Source: Flavobacteriales bacterium UBA5422 (GTDB taxonomy: Bacteria; Bacteroidota; Bacteroidia; Flavobacteriales_D; Crocinitomicaceae). Taken from it: 9,124 bases of DNA. Position numbers and translations under genes: made by a program. Numbering within the stretch: the stretch's first letter is position 1; each line of letters opens with the position of its first letter. The notes below the pieces were generated by a model, which ran no database searches, had not been told where the DNA came from, and saw only the letters and a list, made by a program, of their open reading frames with translations. The DNA is taken from contig DHNG01000006.1 in assembly GCA_002409405.1 (NCBI GenBank), positions 151,664-160,787 on the forward strand, in the 5' to 3' direction. This document shows positions 1 through 6,671 of this stretch, piece by piece.

Positions 1-101
1 GCTTCAACAGCATCTTCTACTTTGTCAATAACAATACCTTCCTGTACCGCTACTCCGTAGCTTTTAAGTATTGACTTCCCTTGATATTCGTGTAAATTCA
101 T
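1..101 (-). CDS. sucC: Succinyl-CoA synthetase (ADP-forming) beta subunit, N-terminal fragment cut by the window edge
   Basis: The reverse strand reads from an ATG at 101 down to the window edge and gives 33 full codons. The protein starts MNLHEYQGKSILKSYGV, the highly conserved opening of SucC. This subunit, with SucD, interconverts succinyl-CoA and succinate with formation of ATP or GTP in the TCA cycle, in the cytoplasm. The Leu-His-Glu-Tyr-Gln-Gly-Lys stretch (residues 3-9) begins the ATP-grasp domain, and the following residues (GIVIDKVEDAVE) match the family pattern. Only about 33 of roughly 400 residues are present, so the catalytic parts cannot be checked. The gene diverges from the exported protein at 288. 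The 186-base gap between them (102-287) is AT-rich, and I found no convincing TAnnTTTG box for either gene in it. Confidence 0.93.
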   Translation of the reverse strand, partial: MNLHEYQGKSILKSYGVAVQEGIVIDKVEDAVE

Positions 102-270
102 TTGTTATGAGCTTTATTTTGCGTGGTAAAAATAATATTTTATTATGAATGGACAAATAGTTTTTCACGAAATAATGCTGTGTTAATATCAGCTTCTATA
201 ACAACCCACATCCTCTTTCCTGCAATTCAAAATGACCAACTGTGAAATAAAAAGTAAAATGAGCCGTTTT

Positions 271-276
271 GGAGGA
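271..276 (+). promoter_or_regulatory. Shine-Dalgarno-like ribosome binding site GGAGGA
   Basis: GGAGGA lies 11 bases before the ATG at 288. It supports that start. It also stands out because the other genes here, such as nhaA, ktrA and the E1 gene, have no such sequence, as is usual in Bacteroidota. The spacing is slightly longer than optimal. Confidence 0.5.
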
Positions 277-287
277 AAAACTACGCA

Positions 288-965
288 ATGAAATGGTTTC
301 TTACTACGCTCGTGATCTGCCTCTGTGCTTTTGTACATGCACAAGACGACCTTCAACTAGGGCTTTCCACTACTTCTTCCAATTATATTGGCGGGATCAT
401 CAGTAGCACCAACAACAAAGAACGTCCGTTTATCGGGTCGGGTTTTTTATTATTTACCAGTTACCGATTTAAACGATCCAAAACATCCTCATTGGTTTAC
501 GGAATTGAATATTCCTCTACCCGACATACATTTTGGGCAAATGGGTTTGACCCGTTTTTCAGCAACACTTCATTGAAAACGGCACTTCTCTATCAGTTCC
601 GGTTCAATGTCAACGGGCGTGTATCTCCGGTTGCACGAATCGGACTCAACAATTTAGTTCAAATGTCACAGCAAACAACAACGGTACTCCGAAAAAACAA
701 TGAAATTCTCACCAATGATAAACGGGGAGGAATTTACCCCATGGCACAGTTATGTATCGGTGCTGATTTCAGAATTAATCAACGACATTCACTAATGGTA
801 TTGTTAGGCATGAGTAAAGGGTTTATTCTCAATGAAAAATTACACTATACCAACACACAAACAAATACGGTACAATCCTATGAAACAGATGGTAGTTATT
901 TTGACCTCAGAGTCATCTGGTGTGTGCAAAAAAAAGCACGTACCAAAAAGTCAATAGCCGAATAA
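288..965 (+). CDS. Exported, probably outer-membrane beta-barrel-like protein of unknown function
   Basis: This is a 225-residue protein that I do not recognise as a named family. Residues 1-18 form a typical signal peptide: Met-Lys, a hydrophobic core (WFLTTLVICLCAFV) and a Val-His-Ala cleavage site before Gln19. The mature part has no hydrophobic helix. It shows alternating polar/hydrophobic stretches rich in aromatic residues and separated by polar loops, for example at about 50-62, 68-83, 96-109, 112-125, 150-164, 168-181 and 203-213. This suits a small outer-membrane beta barrel of about eight strands. The last strand-like segment (YFDLRVIWCVQ) is followed by a basic tail, KKARTKKSIAE, whereas many barrels end at the aromatic strand. 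A GGAGGA site supports the chosen ATG. The gene stands alone, divergent from sucC and convergent with the biotin carboxylase. The signal peptide is clear, the barrel is inferred, and no function is assigned. Confidence 0.8.
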   Translation: MKWFLTTLVICLCAFVHAQDDLQLGLSTTSSNYIGGIISSTNNKERPFIGSGFLLFTSYRFKRSKTSSLVYGIEYSSTRHTFWANGFDPFFSNTSLKTALLYQFRFNVNGRVSPVARIGLNNLVQMSQQTTTVLRKNNEILTNDKRGGIYPMAQLCIGADFRINQRHSLMVLLGMSKGFILNEKLHYTNTQTNTVQSYETDGSYFDLRVIWCVQKKARTKKSIAE

Positions 966-990
966 GGGAGACAAGAGAGCAATATATGGC

Positions 991-1024
991 AAAATAAAAA
1001 GACCACCGATCCGGCAGCCTTTTT
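991..1024 (-). terminator. Rho-independent terminator of the biotin carboxylase gene
   Basis: In the minus-strand transcript, bases 1024-1012 (AAAAAGGCUGCCG) pair with 1008-996 (CGGUGGUCUUUUU) around a three-base GAU loop. This gives a 13-pair stem, three of the pairs being G-U wobbles, followed by more U residues (to 991). It begins 24 bases after the carboxylase stop. In the plus-strand transcript the three wobbles become A-C mismatches, so the hairpin favours the minus direction. It may act weakly on the convergent gene at 288-965. Confidence 0.75.
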
Positions 1025-1048
1025 ACTTATTTAATTTATATCCGTTTA

Positions 1049-2542
1049 TTACGCATTTGCATTCACCCAGCTACTTGTGATGTCTCTGGATTTGAATTCT
1101 TTTGCTTTCACCTTTTTGATATCGTCCCAGATTTGAGAAATTCCATGCTGCAATGCATCTTTCTCATCTCCCATTGCAGTCGCTACAACTGAAGGATCTG
1201 AGAAGTAATGTTTCACAAAATTCGTATCAAAATCTCCACTTTTGAATGCTTCATGTTTCAATACAAATTTCCCGAAATCAAGCGTTGTCTTCACACCCGA
1301 AATCTGGTATTCGTCGATGGCTTTAACTGCTCTGGAAATAGCCGATTTTCGGTCTTTACCCCACACCACCAGTTTGGCAATCATCGGATCGTAGAAAATC
1401 GGAATGTCCATTCCTTCTACAAATGCATCATCCACACGGACAGCTCTTCCGGAAGGGACTCTGTAGCGCTTCAGGTTTCCGATGTCCGGTGTAAATCCGT
1501 TCAGCGTATCTTCCGCATACACACGAATTTCTACCGCATGTCCGTTAATGGTCAGTTCATCTTGTTTTAACGGTAATTCCTCACCTCTCGCAACACGAAT
1601 CTGCCATTCGACTAAATCCAGCCCTGTAATTTCTTCTGTTACCGGGTGTTCTACCTGCAAACGTGTGTTCATTTCCAGGAAGAAAAAGTCCATGTTTCCG
1701 TCAACCAGAAATTCAACGGTTCCTGCTCCTTCATAGTCACATGATTTACACACGGCTACTGCAGCCTCCCCCATTTTCTTTCGCAATTCCGGAGTCAGCA
1801 ATGCACTTGGCGCTTCTTCGATTACTTTCTGGTGGCGACGCTGTACCGAACACTCCCGTTCAAACAGGTACACAGCATTTCCATGACGGTCTGCAAAGAC
1901 CTGAATTTCAATATGACGCGGTTTCGTGACAAATTTCTCAATAAACACAGCATCGTTTCCAAAAGAAGAACGTGCTTCATTCTGTGCCAATCGCATTTGC
2001 TCACGGAATTCTTCTTTTTTCTCAACCAGACGCATTCCCTTTCCTCCACCTCCGGCAGAAGCTTTGATCAGGATCGGGTAACCGACTTCATCCGCCACTT
2101 TAATAGCATCGTCTACATCTGTAATTGCTTCATCGACCCCCGGAACCAATGGCACACCGAAGTCTTTAACAGCCTGTTTTGCACTCAACTTATCCCCCAT
2201 TACCTCCATCGATTCAGGAGACGGGCCGATCAATGTAATTCCTGCTGCCTTTACTTTACGGGCAAATGCAGCATTTTCTGAAAGGAAACCGTATCCGGGA
2301 TGAATTCCATCAACTCCCAGTTCTTTACAATAGTCCAGAATCACGTCCATTTTCAGATAGCTTTCCGCTGCAGGGCTTCCTCCTAAATAAACTGCTTCAT
2401 CTGCTTCCAATACATGTGGTGCATTTCTGTCTGCGTCAGAGTAAACCGCTACACTTTTGATATCCATCGCTTTAAGCGTACGAATAACCCTTCTGGCGAT
2501 TTCTCCTCTATTTGCAATAAGTACTTTTTTCATGGAAGTCAT
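1049..2542 (-). CDS. accC: Acetyl-/acyl-CoA carboxylase biotin carboxylase subunit
   Basis: The 497-residue product is a biotin carboxylase, which uses ATP and bicarbonate to carboxylate biotin on a separate carrier protein. Visible signatures are the N-terminal KKVLIANRGEIA (5-16), HPGYGFLSEN (81-90), the glycine-rich ATP-grasp loop KASAGGGGKGM (160-170), RHIEIQVFAD (209-218), ERECSVQRRHQKVIEE (228-243) and the catalytic EMNTRLQVEHPVTE (290-303), with a conserved Arg at 340. All expected key residues are present. It ends without a biotin-carrier domain. The extra ~45 C-terminal residues compared with E. coli AccC (~450) match my memory of Bacteroidota subunits paired with propionyl-/methylcrotonyl-CoA type carboxyltransferases, so the acyl-CoA substrate is open. 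Two starts are possible: ATG at 2542, or ATG at 2533, which gives the family-typical MKKVLIANRG. Neither has a Shine-Dalgarno site. The gene ends in tandem TAA TAA and a terminator hairpin. No carrier or transferase gene is adjacent. Confidence 0.93.
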   Translation of the reverse strand: MTSMKKVLIANRGEIARRVIRTLKAMDIKSVAVYSDADRNAPHVLEADEAVYLGGSPAAESYLKMDVILDYCKELGVDGIHPGYGFLSENAAFARKVKAAGITLIGPSPESMEVMGDKLSAKQAVKDFGVPLVPGVDEAITDVDDAIKVADEVGYPILIKASAGGGGKGMRLVEKKEEFREQMRLAQNEARSSFGNDAVFIEKFVTKPRHIEIQVFADRHGNAVYLFERECSVQRRHQKVIEEAPSALLTPELRKKMGEAAVAVCKSCDYEGAGTVEFLVDGNMDFFFLEMNTRLQVEHPVTEEITGLDLVEWQIRVARGEELPLKQDELTINGHAVEIRVYAEDTLNGFTPDIGNLKRYRVPSGRAVRVDDAFVEGMDIPIFYDPMIAKLVVWGKDRKSAISRAVKAIDEYQISGVKTTLDFGKFVLKHEAFKSGDFDTNFVKHYFSDPSVVATAMGDEKDALQHGISQIWDDIKKVKAKEFKSRDITSSWVNANA

Positions 2543-2558
2543 TAATTTGATATGATTG

Positions 2559-2566
2559 CGAAGATA
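2559..2566 (-). promoter_or_regulatory. Candidate -7 box for the biotin carboxylase gene
   Basis: On the minus strand, TATCTTCG matches the Bacteroidota -7 consensus TAnnTTTG at all but one fixed position. Transcription would start near 2552, giving a leader of about 10 bases to the ATG at 2542 or about 20 to the ATG at 2533. I see no TTG at the expected upstream distance, so this is tentative. Confidence 0.4.
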
Positions 2567-2604
2567 ACACTTTCAAAGAAACTGAATCGATATTTTTATG
2601 ACAT

Positions 2605-2638
2605 TTGGGGAAGGTTCAAACAAAATAAGGTACCTTTG
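2605..2638 (+). promoter_or_regulatory. Promoter of the nhaA-ktrB-ktrA operon (Bacteroidota type)
   Basis: TACCTTTG at 2631-2638 is an exact match to the -7 consensus TAnnTTTG, with TTG at 2605-2607 (within TTTG, 2604-2607) 23 bases upstream as the -33 element. The predicted start near 2644 leaves a short, AT-rich leader of roughly 20-25 bases with no Shine-Dalgarno sequence before the ATG at 2667. It lies back to back with the carboxylase promoter. Confidence 0.65.
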
Positions 2639-2666
2639 CTGCTTCCTTATTTAATTTATTCATAGA

Positions 2667-4004
2667 ATGGTCACTAACAATAAGTCACACATAGACAGAG
2701 TCGTTCAGCCAATCCAGAAGTTTATCCAACAGGAAAAATCAGGTGGACTCGTACTTGGAATCAGTGTAATTATTGCTTTGTTTCTTGCAAATTCTCCCTG
2801 GTCAGAAACTTATCATCACTTTTTTGAACACAAATTCGGTCTTCAGTTTGATGGAGAAACCTACCTGGAATACAGTATCCATCACTGGATCAACGATGGA
2901 TTGATGGCAATTTTCTTTTTTGTCGTCGGGTTGGAACTGAAACGGGAAATCATTGGCGGAGAACTGTCCAATCCCCGAAAAGCAATGCTTCCGATCATTG
3001 CTGCAATCGGAGGAATGATCGTGCCTGCAATGATTTATTTTTTGCTTAATCCCACTGGTGACGTTCAGGGAGGCTGGGGAATTCCGATGGCAACAGACAT
3101 TGCATTTGCATTGGGAGTTTTGTACTTATTGGGAGACCGGATTCCACTGTCATTAAAAGTATTTCTCACGGCACTTGCCATTGTTGATGACCTGGGAGCA
3201 GTACTTGTAATTGCATTCTTTTATACATCTGAAATCTCTACTTCAAGCTTAATGATCGGCCTTGCTTTTTTAGCAATTATGTACATTGGTAACAAAATAG
3301 GAGTTCGAAGCATTTTATTCTATGCAGTATTGGGAATCGGTGGCGTATGGACTTCTTTTTTACTTTCGGGAATTCACGCAACCATCGCTGCAGTACTTGC
3401 TGCTTTTGTGATTCCGGCAGATGTAAAAATTAAGGAAATTTCATACATAGAAAAAATTAAAAAGTACCTCAGTAAATTTGGAGGAATTGACCCGAAACAC
3501 AACATTCCCACACTCACAAATGAACAATTGCACGTATTGGACGAGATAAAAAAAGACACCAATAAAGCCATTCCACCGTTACAACGCCTGGAACACGCCA
3601 TGCACCCGATGGTAACCTTTGTCATTATTCCCATTTTTGCCCTGGCAAATGCAGGTGTTTCAGTATTGGATATTGACATCAATGAATTATTTAGTACACA
3701 TGTCGCTTTAGGAGTCGGATTGGGATTATTGGTCGGTAAAGTGATTGGTGTAGTCGGGTTTACCTGGTTGAGTTCAAAACTGAACATCGCTCCGTTTCCC
3801 GACGGAATGAACCTCCGGAATTTATTCGGACTCGGGCTATTAGCTGCCATCGGATTCACCATGTCCCTGTTTGTCACATCACTTGCGTTTACTGACGCAA
3901 CCTATATTACACAAGCAAAAATTGGTATTTTCACGGCTTCAATTATCGGTGGCGTTCTCGGATACATTGTACTCAATAAACAATCAAAAAAAGCAGGAAA
4001 GTGA
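2667..4004 (+). CDS. nhaA: Na+/H+ antiporter NhaA
   Basis: This 445-residue inner-membrane antiporter exports sodium (or lithium) in exchange for protons and so serves sodium tolerance and cytoplasmic pH control. Family hallmarks are visible: FFFVVGLELKREI (83-95), MATDIAFALG with the conserved Asp at 144, the ion-binding Asp pair 174/175 in ALAIVDDLGAVL, LLSGIHATIAAVLAAFVIP (232-250), HPMVTFVIIPIFALANAGV (313-331) and the conserved Lys at 358 in LLVGKVIG. About a dozen hydrophobic segments fit the NhaA fold. Compared with E. coli NhaA (388 residues), the main extra piece is a charged loop at about 251-306, before RLEHAMHPMV. The gene opens a three-gene operon behind a clear promoter, and its TGA stop overlaps the GTG start of ktrB by four bases. 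The product is certain at family level. The pH response and ion stoichiometry are not readable from sequence. Confidence 0.96.
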   Translation: MVTNNKSHIDRVVQPIQKFIQQEKSGGLVLGISVIIALFLANSPWSETYHHFFEHKFGLQFDGETYLEYSIHHWINDGLMAIFFFVVGLELKREIIGGELSNPRKAMLPIIAAIGGMIVPAMIYFLLNPTGDVQGGWGIPMATDIAFALGVLYLLGDRIPLSLKVFLTALAIVDDLGAVLVIAFFYTSEISTSSLMIGLAFLAIMYIGNKIGVRSILFYAVLGIGGVWTSFLLSGIHATIAAVLAAFVIPADVKIKEISYIEKIKKYLSKFGGIDPKHNIPTLTNEQLHVLDEIKKDTNKAIPPLQRLEHAMHPMVTFVIIPIFALANAGVSVLDIDINELFSTHVALGVGLGLLVGKVIGVVGFTWLSSKLNIAPFPDGMNLRNLFGLGLLAAIGFTMSLFVTSLAFTDATYITQAKIGIFTASIIGGVLGYIVLNKQSKKAGK

Positions 4005-5740
4005 AACGGTTGGTTGAGAGTAAACAACTAAACAGGTCACTGTTTATTTTATCGTTCATCGCAATTGCGTTACTGATTATTGAGAACGGAGTTACTCTTC
4101 CCGACTGGGCTGAAATTGTTATTCTGATCGTATACAGCATCTTGCTGTCAGGTGGAATCAGTATGACGATTTTACGATTGATGTATAAAAAAACGTCTAA
4201 CATTCGTTTGATTGTATTTGATGTCATCAGCGTCAGCTTTATCCTGTTTTGTATTTTCAAACAAATTACGTTACAACACTCTTATCATATCATTACAGAT
4301 TGGATTCGAATAGCTGTGATTGTCAAGTGGGTCCGGGAAATGATTACGCGGCGGCTGTACTATAAACGCTCACTAATCAATCCTGCACAATTGTTCATCA
4401 TCAGTTTCCTGGTAATGATTCTCTGCGGAACGTTCCTGCTGATGCTGCCCGAATCAACCTACCACGGCATTTCGTTTATCGATGCCTTCTTCATGTCTAC
4501 CAGTTCCGTATGTGTTACAGGACTCGGGGTTGTTGATGTGAGTACGTATTTCACGCATTTCGGGCAAACCGTCATCATGCTGTTGATCCAGGCCGGAGGA
4601 TTAGGAATTCTGACCTTTGCCAGTTATTTTGCCTACTTCTTTAAGGGTGGGGCAACGTATGAAAATCAATTGGCATTAAGCGACATTTCCAGTTCCGGGA
4701 AAATAGGCGAAGTCTTTACCACCTTGCGACGAATACTGATCATTACGTTTTTAATTGAATTTATCGGTGCATGCTTTATCTATATCAACCTGGATAAGTC
4801 CTTCATACCTGGTTTCGGTGACCGGATTTACTTTGCTGTTTTCCATGCCATTTCATCGTTTTGCAACGCCGGTTTTTCAACCATGCCCAAGGGAATGATG
4901 GAACATGAATTGATCTTCAACTACCCGCTACAACTCACCATGGTACTCATCTTCGTTTTTGGCGGACTGGGTTTTCCGATCATGATCAATATCTTGCGAT
5001 ACATCAAATACTTCATTAAGCGCTATGTGCTGTGGTTTGTTTCCGGGGAAAACAATTACCGTGCATGGGTCATGACGCTCAGCAGTAAGATCAACCTGAT
5101 TACAACACTTGTACTAATTGTTGTGGGAACAGCTGCCTTTTTCATCATGGAATATTCCAATTCACTGGCTGCACACAATGGCTCCGGAAAAATTATCACC
5201 GCATTATTCTCTGCTACTACTCCCCGATCTGCAGGATTAAATACCATCGATTTTAGTAGTCTGCATATTTCGACCATTATCCTGATCATCCTGCTGATGT
5301 GGATTGGTGCTTCTCCCGCTTCAACCGGAGGAGGAATCAAAACCAGTACCTTTGCCATTGCAACGCTTAACTTCATCAGTCTGGCAAAAGGGAAAAGTAA
5401 AATAGAGTTGTTCCGGCGGGAAGTTGCCGATATTTCTGTCAGGAGGGCATTTGCCACTATGACACTCTCCTTCGTAGCGATCGGAACCGGAATTTGCTTT
5501 CTTGCTCATTTTGAAAAAGACGCCTCCTTACTTGAAATCGCATTTGAGTGTGTATCAGCCTACTGTACAGTTGGTTTAACATTGGGAATTACGCCCGAAC
5601 TCAGCGATCCCGGCAAAATTGTTCTGATCGCATTAATGTTTACCGGAAGGGTTACGATGTTGTCTATTTTGATTGCTTTCTTTAAGAAAGTCCGACCAAT
5701 GAGTTACCAGTATCCAACGGATGAAATCATGATTAACTAA
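4001..5740 (+). CDS. ktrB: Potassium uptake channel/transporter subunit, KtrB/TrkH family, with N-terminal membrane extension
   Basis: This 579-residue integral membrane protein is the potassium-translocating subunit of a Ktr/Trk system. The core (about 125-565) has the four pore-loop repeats, each with its selectivity-filter glycine: STSSVCVTGLG (Gly174), AISSFCNAGFS (Gly291), SATTPRSAGLN (Gly412) and ECVSAYCTVGL (Gly525). The intramembrane gate loop of the third repeat is ASPASTGGGIKTST (437-450), and a conserved Gly-Arg (549-550) follows the last pore loop. KtrB proteins are usually about 450 residues. The extra 120 or so N-terminal residues hold three or four hydrophobic segments (about 13-30, 36-59, 69-89 and 98-110) of unknown role. 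The start is GTG inside the nhaA stop (GTGA overlap), with AGGAAA just upstream, so translation is probably coupled to nhaA. The regulatory partner KtrA is encoded 12 bases downstream. TrkH is the alternative name; KtrB is preferred because of the short partner protein. Confidence 0.92.
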   Translation: MKRLVESKQLNRSLFILSFIAIALLIIENGVTLPDWAEIVILIVYSILLSGGISMTILRLMYKKTSNIRLIVFDVISVSFILFCIFKQITLQHSYHIITDWIRIAVIVKWVREMITRRLYYKRSLINPAQLFIISFLVMILCGTFLLMLPESTYHGISFIDAFFMSTSSVCVTGLGVVDVSTYFTHFGQTVIMLLIQAGGLGILTFASYFAYFFKGGATYENQLALSDISSSGKIGEVFTTLRRILIITFLIEFIGACFIYINLDKSFIPGFGDRIYFAVFHAISSFCNAGFSTMPKGMMEHELIFNYPLQLTMVLIFVFGGLGFPIMINILRYIKYFIKRYVLWFVSGENNYRAWVMTLSSKINLITTLVLIVVGTAAFFIMEYSNSLAAHNGSGKIITALFSATTPRSAGLNTIDFSSLHISTIILIILLMWIGASPASTGGGIKTSTFAIATLNFISLAKGKSKIELFRREVADISVRRAFATMTLSFVAIGTGICFLAHFEKDASLLEIAFECVSAYCTVGLTLGITPELSDPGKIVLIALMFTGRVTMLSILIAFFKKVRPMSYQYPTDEIMIN

Positions 5741-5752
5741 AAAAATGACGCT

Positions 5753-6445
5753 ATGAAATTCATAATTGTAGGTTTAGGAAATTTTGGGGCTTCACTTGCC
5801 GAAAAGCTGACGCAACAAGGGAATGAGGTAATCGGTATCGATTCCAGTATGGCAAAGGTTACTGCATTAAAGGAAAAGATCAGTCACACGATCTGCCTGG
5901 ACGCAACGGATGAACAAACTGTTTCGGATCTTCCATTGAGAAATACAGACATCGTAATGATTTGTATCGGGGAAAACCAGGGGACAAATGTATTGGCAAC
6001 AGCCCTCTTTAAAAACCTGGAGGTAAAACGCCTGATCAGTCGCTCGATCAACCCGCTACACGAAAAAATTCTCCGCGCAATCGGTGTCGATGAAATTGTA
6101 CGTCCGGAGGAAGAAACCGCAGAAAGATGGTCGAAGAAACTATGCCTGAGAGGTGTTGTAGATTCATTTGAACTGAATAAAAACTACAGTGTTGTTGAAG
6201 TGAAAACACCTGCTTTCCTGATCGGAAAAACCATCAAGGAGATCGGGTTCAGAAAAAATTACAAAATTGTGATTCTTACCATCATCAAACAATCGGAAGT
6301 AACCAGTTTATTGGGTAAAACCACGACCGTTTCGAATGTTCAGGGAATCCCACAGTTGGAAACAGTAATTCAGGCAGATGATATCCTGGTACTTTACGGT
6401 TCCAACAAAGATTTAGCTAAAATAGCCAAGATTACACGGGAATAA
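5753..6445 (+). CDS. ktrA: Potassium uptake regulatory subunit, KtrA/TrkA family (RCK domain protein)
   Basis: This is a 230-residue soluble protein with one RCK_N and one RCK_C domain, the KtrA layout; E. coli TrkA is about twice as long and carries two such pairs. The Rossmann nucleotide-binding motif GLGNFG is at residues 7-12. The acidic residue ending the second strand, which contacts the ribose, is Asp30 (VIGID), and a conserved Asp50 lies in CLDATDE. The RCK_C part runs from about 140 to 228 (SVVEVKTPAFLIGKTIKEI at 146-164). Known KtrA proteins form an octameric ring under the KtrB dimer, bind ATP or ADP (or NAD(H)) to gate potassium flow, and can sense cyclic di-AMP through RCK_C. Which ligand applies here cannot be told from sequence. 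The gene follows ktrB by 12 bases in the same operon and has no Shine-Dalgarno site. It stops 8 bases before the stop of the convergent small gene. Confidence 0.93.
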   Translation: MKFIIVGLGNFGASLAEKLTQQGNEVIGIDSSMAKVTALKEKISHTICLDATDEQTVSDLPLRNTDIVMICIGENQGTNVLATALFKNLEVKRLISRSINPLHEKILRAIGVDEIVRPEEETAERWSKKLCLRGVVDSFELNKNYSVVEVKTPAFLIGKTIKEIGFRKNYKIVILTIIKQSEVTSLLGKTTTVSNVQGIPQLETVIQADDILVLYGSNKDLAKIAKITRE

Positions 6446-6453
6446 CGTTCACA

Positions 6454-6561
6454 TTACAACACAAAGATGGCCACAATAATGAACACAACAATAATCAGTA
6501 TGTATTGCCAGAAATCCAGAAAATAAGGTGCATACTTTTTTAGATCATCTTTCCATCCCAT
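6454..6561 (-). CDS. Small single-pass membrane peptide (35 residues), unknown function
   Basis: The minus strand has an ATG at 6561 and a TAA at 6456-6454, encoding 35 residues. The N-terminal part is polar and mixed-charge (MGWKDDLKKYAPY). Residues 14-35 (FLDFWQYILI through IVAIFVL) form an almost uninterrupted hydrophobic helix that ends at the C terminus, with Trp18 and Tyr20 placed as interface residues. This looks like a small single-span, tail-anchored inner-membrane peptide. An exact Bacteroidota promoter lies just upstream and an in-frame TAA at 6573-6571 excludes a longer start. The -7 box ends only four bases from the ATG, so the mRNA is probably leaderless. The gene converges on ktrA with an 8-base gap and diverges from the E1 gene. 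I do not recognise a family. Support comes from the promoter, the clean start and the membrane-like composition. A chance ORF remains possible. Confidence 0.6.
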   Translation of the reverse strand: MGWKDDLKKYAPYFLDFWQYILIIVVFIIVAIFVL

Positions 6562-6565
6562 AGTA

Positions 6566-6592
6566 CAAAGTTAAAAAATCTTTTTCTAACAA
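6566..6592 (-). promoter_or_regulatory. Promoter of the 35-residue membrane peptide gene
   Basis: On the minus strand, TAACTTTG at 6573-6566 fits TAnnTTTG exactly, with TTG at 6592-6590 sixteen bases upstream. The ATG of the small gene starts at 6561, only four bases after the box, so the expected transcription start falls at or next to the start codon. The exact -7 match in a gap otherwise free of genes argues that the small ORF is expressed. Confidence 0.65.
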
Positions 6593-6643
6593 CTTTTTAG
6601 CGTTTAATTCAGAATATCATTTTTCGTTGAGGGCGAATTTTGC

Positions 6644-6651
6644 TATATTTG
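6644..6651 (+). promoter_or_regulatory. Candidate -7 promoter box of the fused E1 gene
   Basis: TATATTTG matches the Bacteroidota -7 consensus TAnnTTTG exactly. Transcription would start near 6657, leaving a leader of about 15 bases before the ATG at 6672. The nearest upstream TTG (6627-6629) is only 14 bases away, closer than usual, so the -33 element is weak or absent. Confidence 0.6.
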
Positions 6652-6671
6652 TGCTGCGATAAAACTAAGTT

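Noticed and set aside
132..146. Inverted repeat ATAAT/ATTAT in the sucC upstream gap
   Set aside because: Five A/T pairs in an AT-rich stretch are expected by chance. It is not a convincing operator or terminator.
158..165. TAGTTTTT as a possible -7 box for the gene at 288
   Set aside because: It lacks the final G of TAnnTTTG and is more than 100 bases from the start codon.
1832..2281. A 149-codon plus-strand open frame opposite the biotin carboxylase gene
   Set aside because: It lies wholly inside a well-supported gene on the other strand, and its translation is rich in Cys, His, Phe and Ser with no domain. It is a shadow frame.
3374..3877. A 167-codon minus-strand open frame opposite nhaA
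   Set aside because: It is antisense to a conserved membrane protein gene, with low-complexity Pro/Asn/Ser/Thr composition and no promoter or start context. It is a shadow frame.
5745..5756. Three-codon mini-ORF (ATG ACG CTA TGA) whose stop overlaps the ktrA start codon
   Set aside because: It could couple translation to ktrA, but an ATG this close by chance is common in AT-rich spacers, and there is no ribosome site or other support.
6447..6484. GTTC ... GAAC pair after ktrA as a possible terminator
   Set aside because: Four pairs around a 30-base loop with no T-tract. It would also sit inside the convergent small gene.
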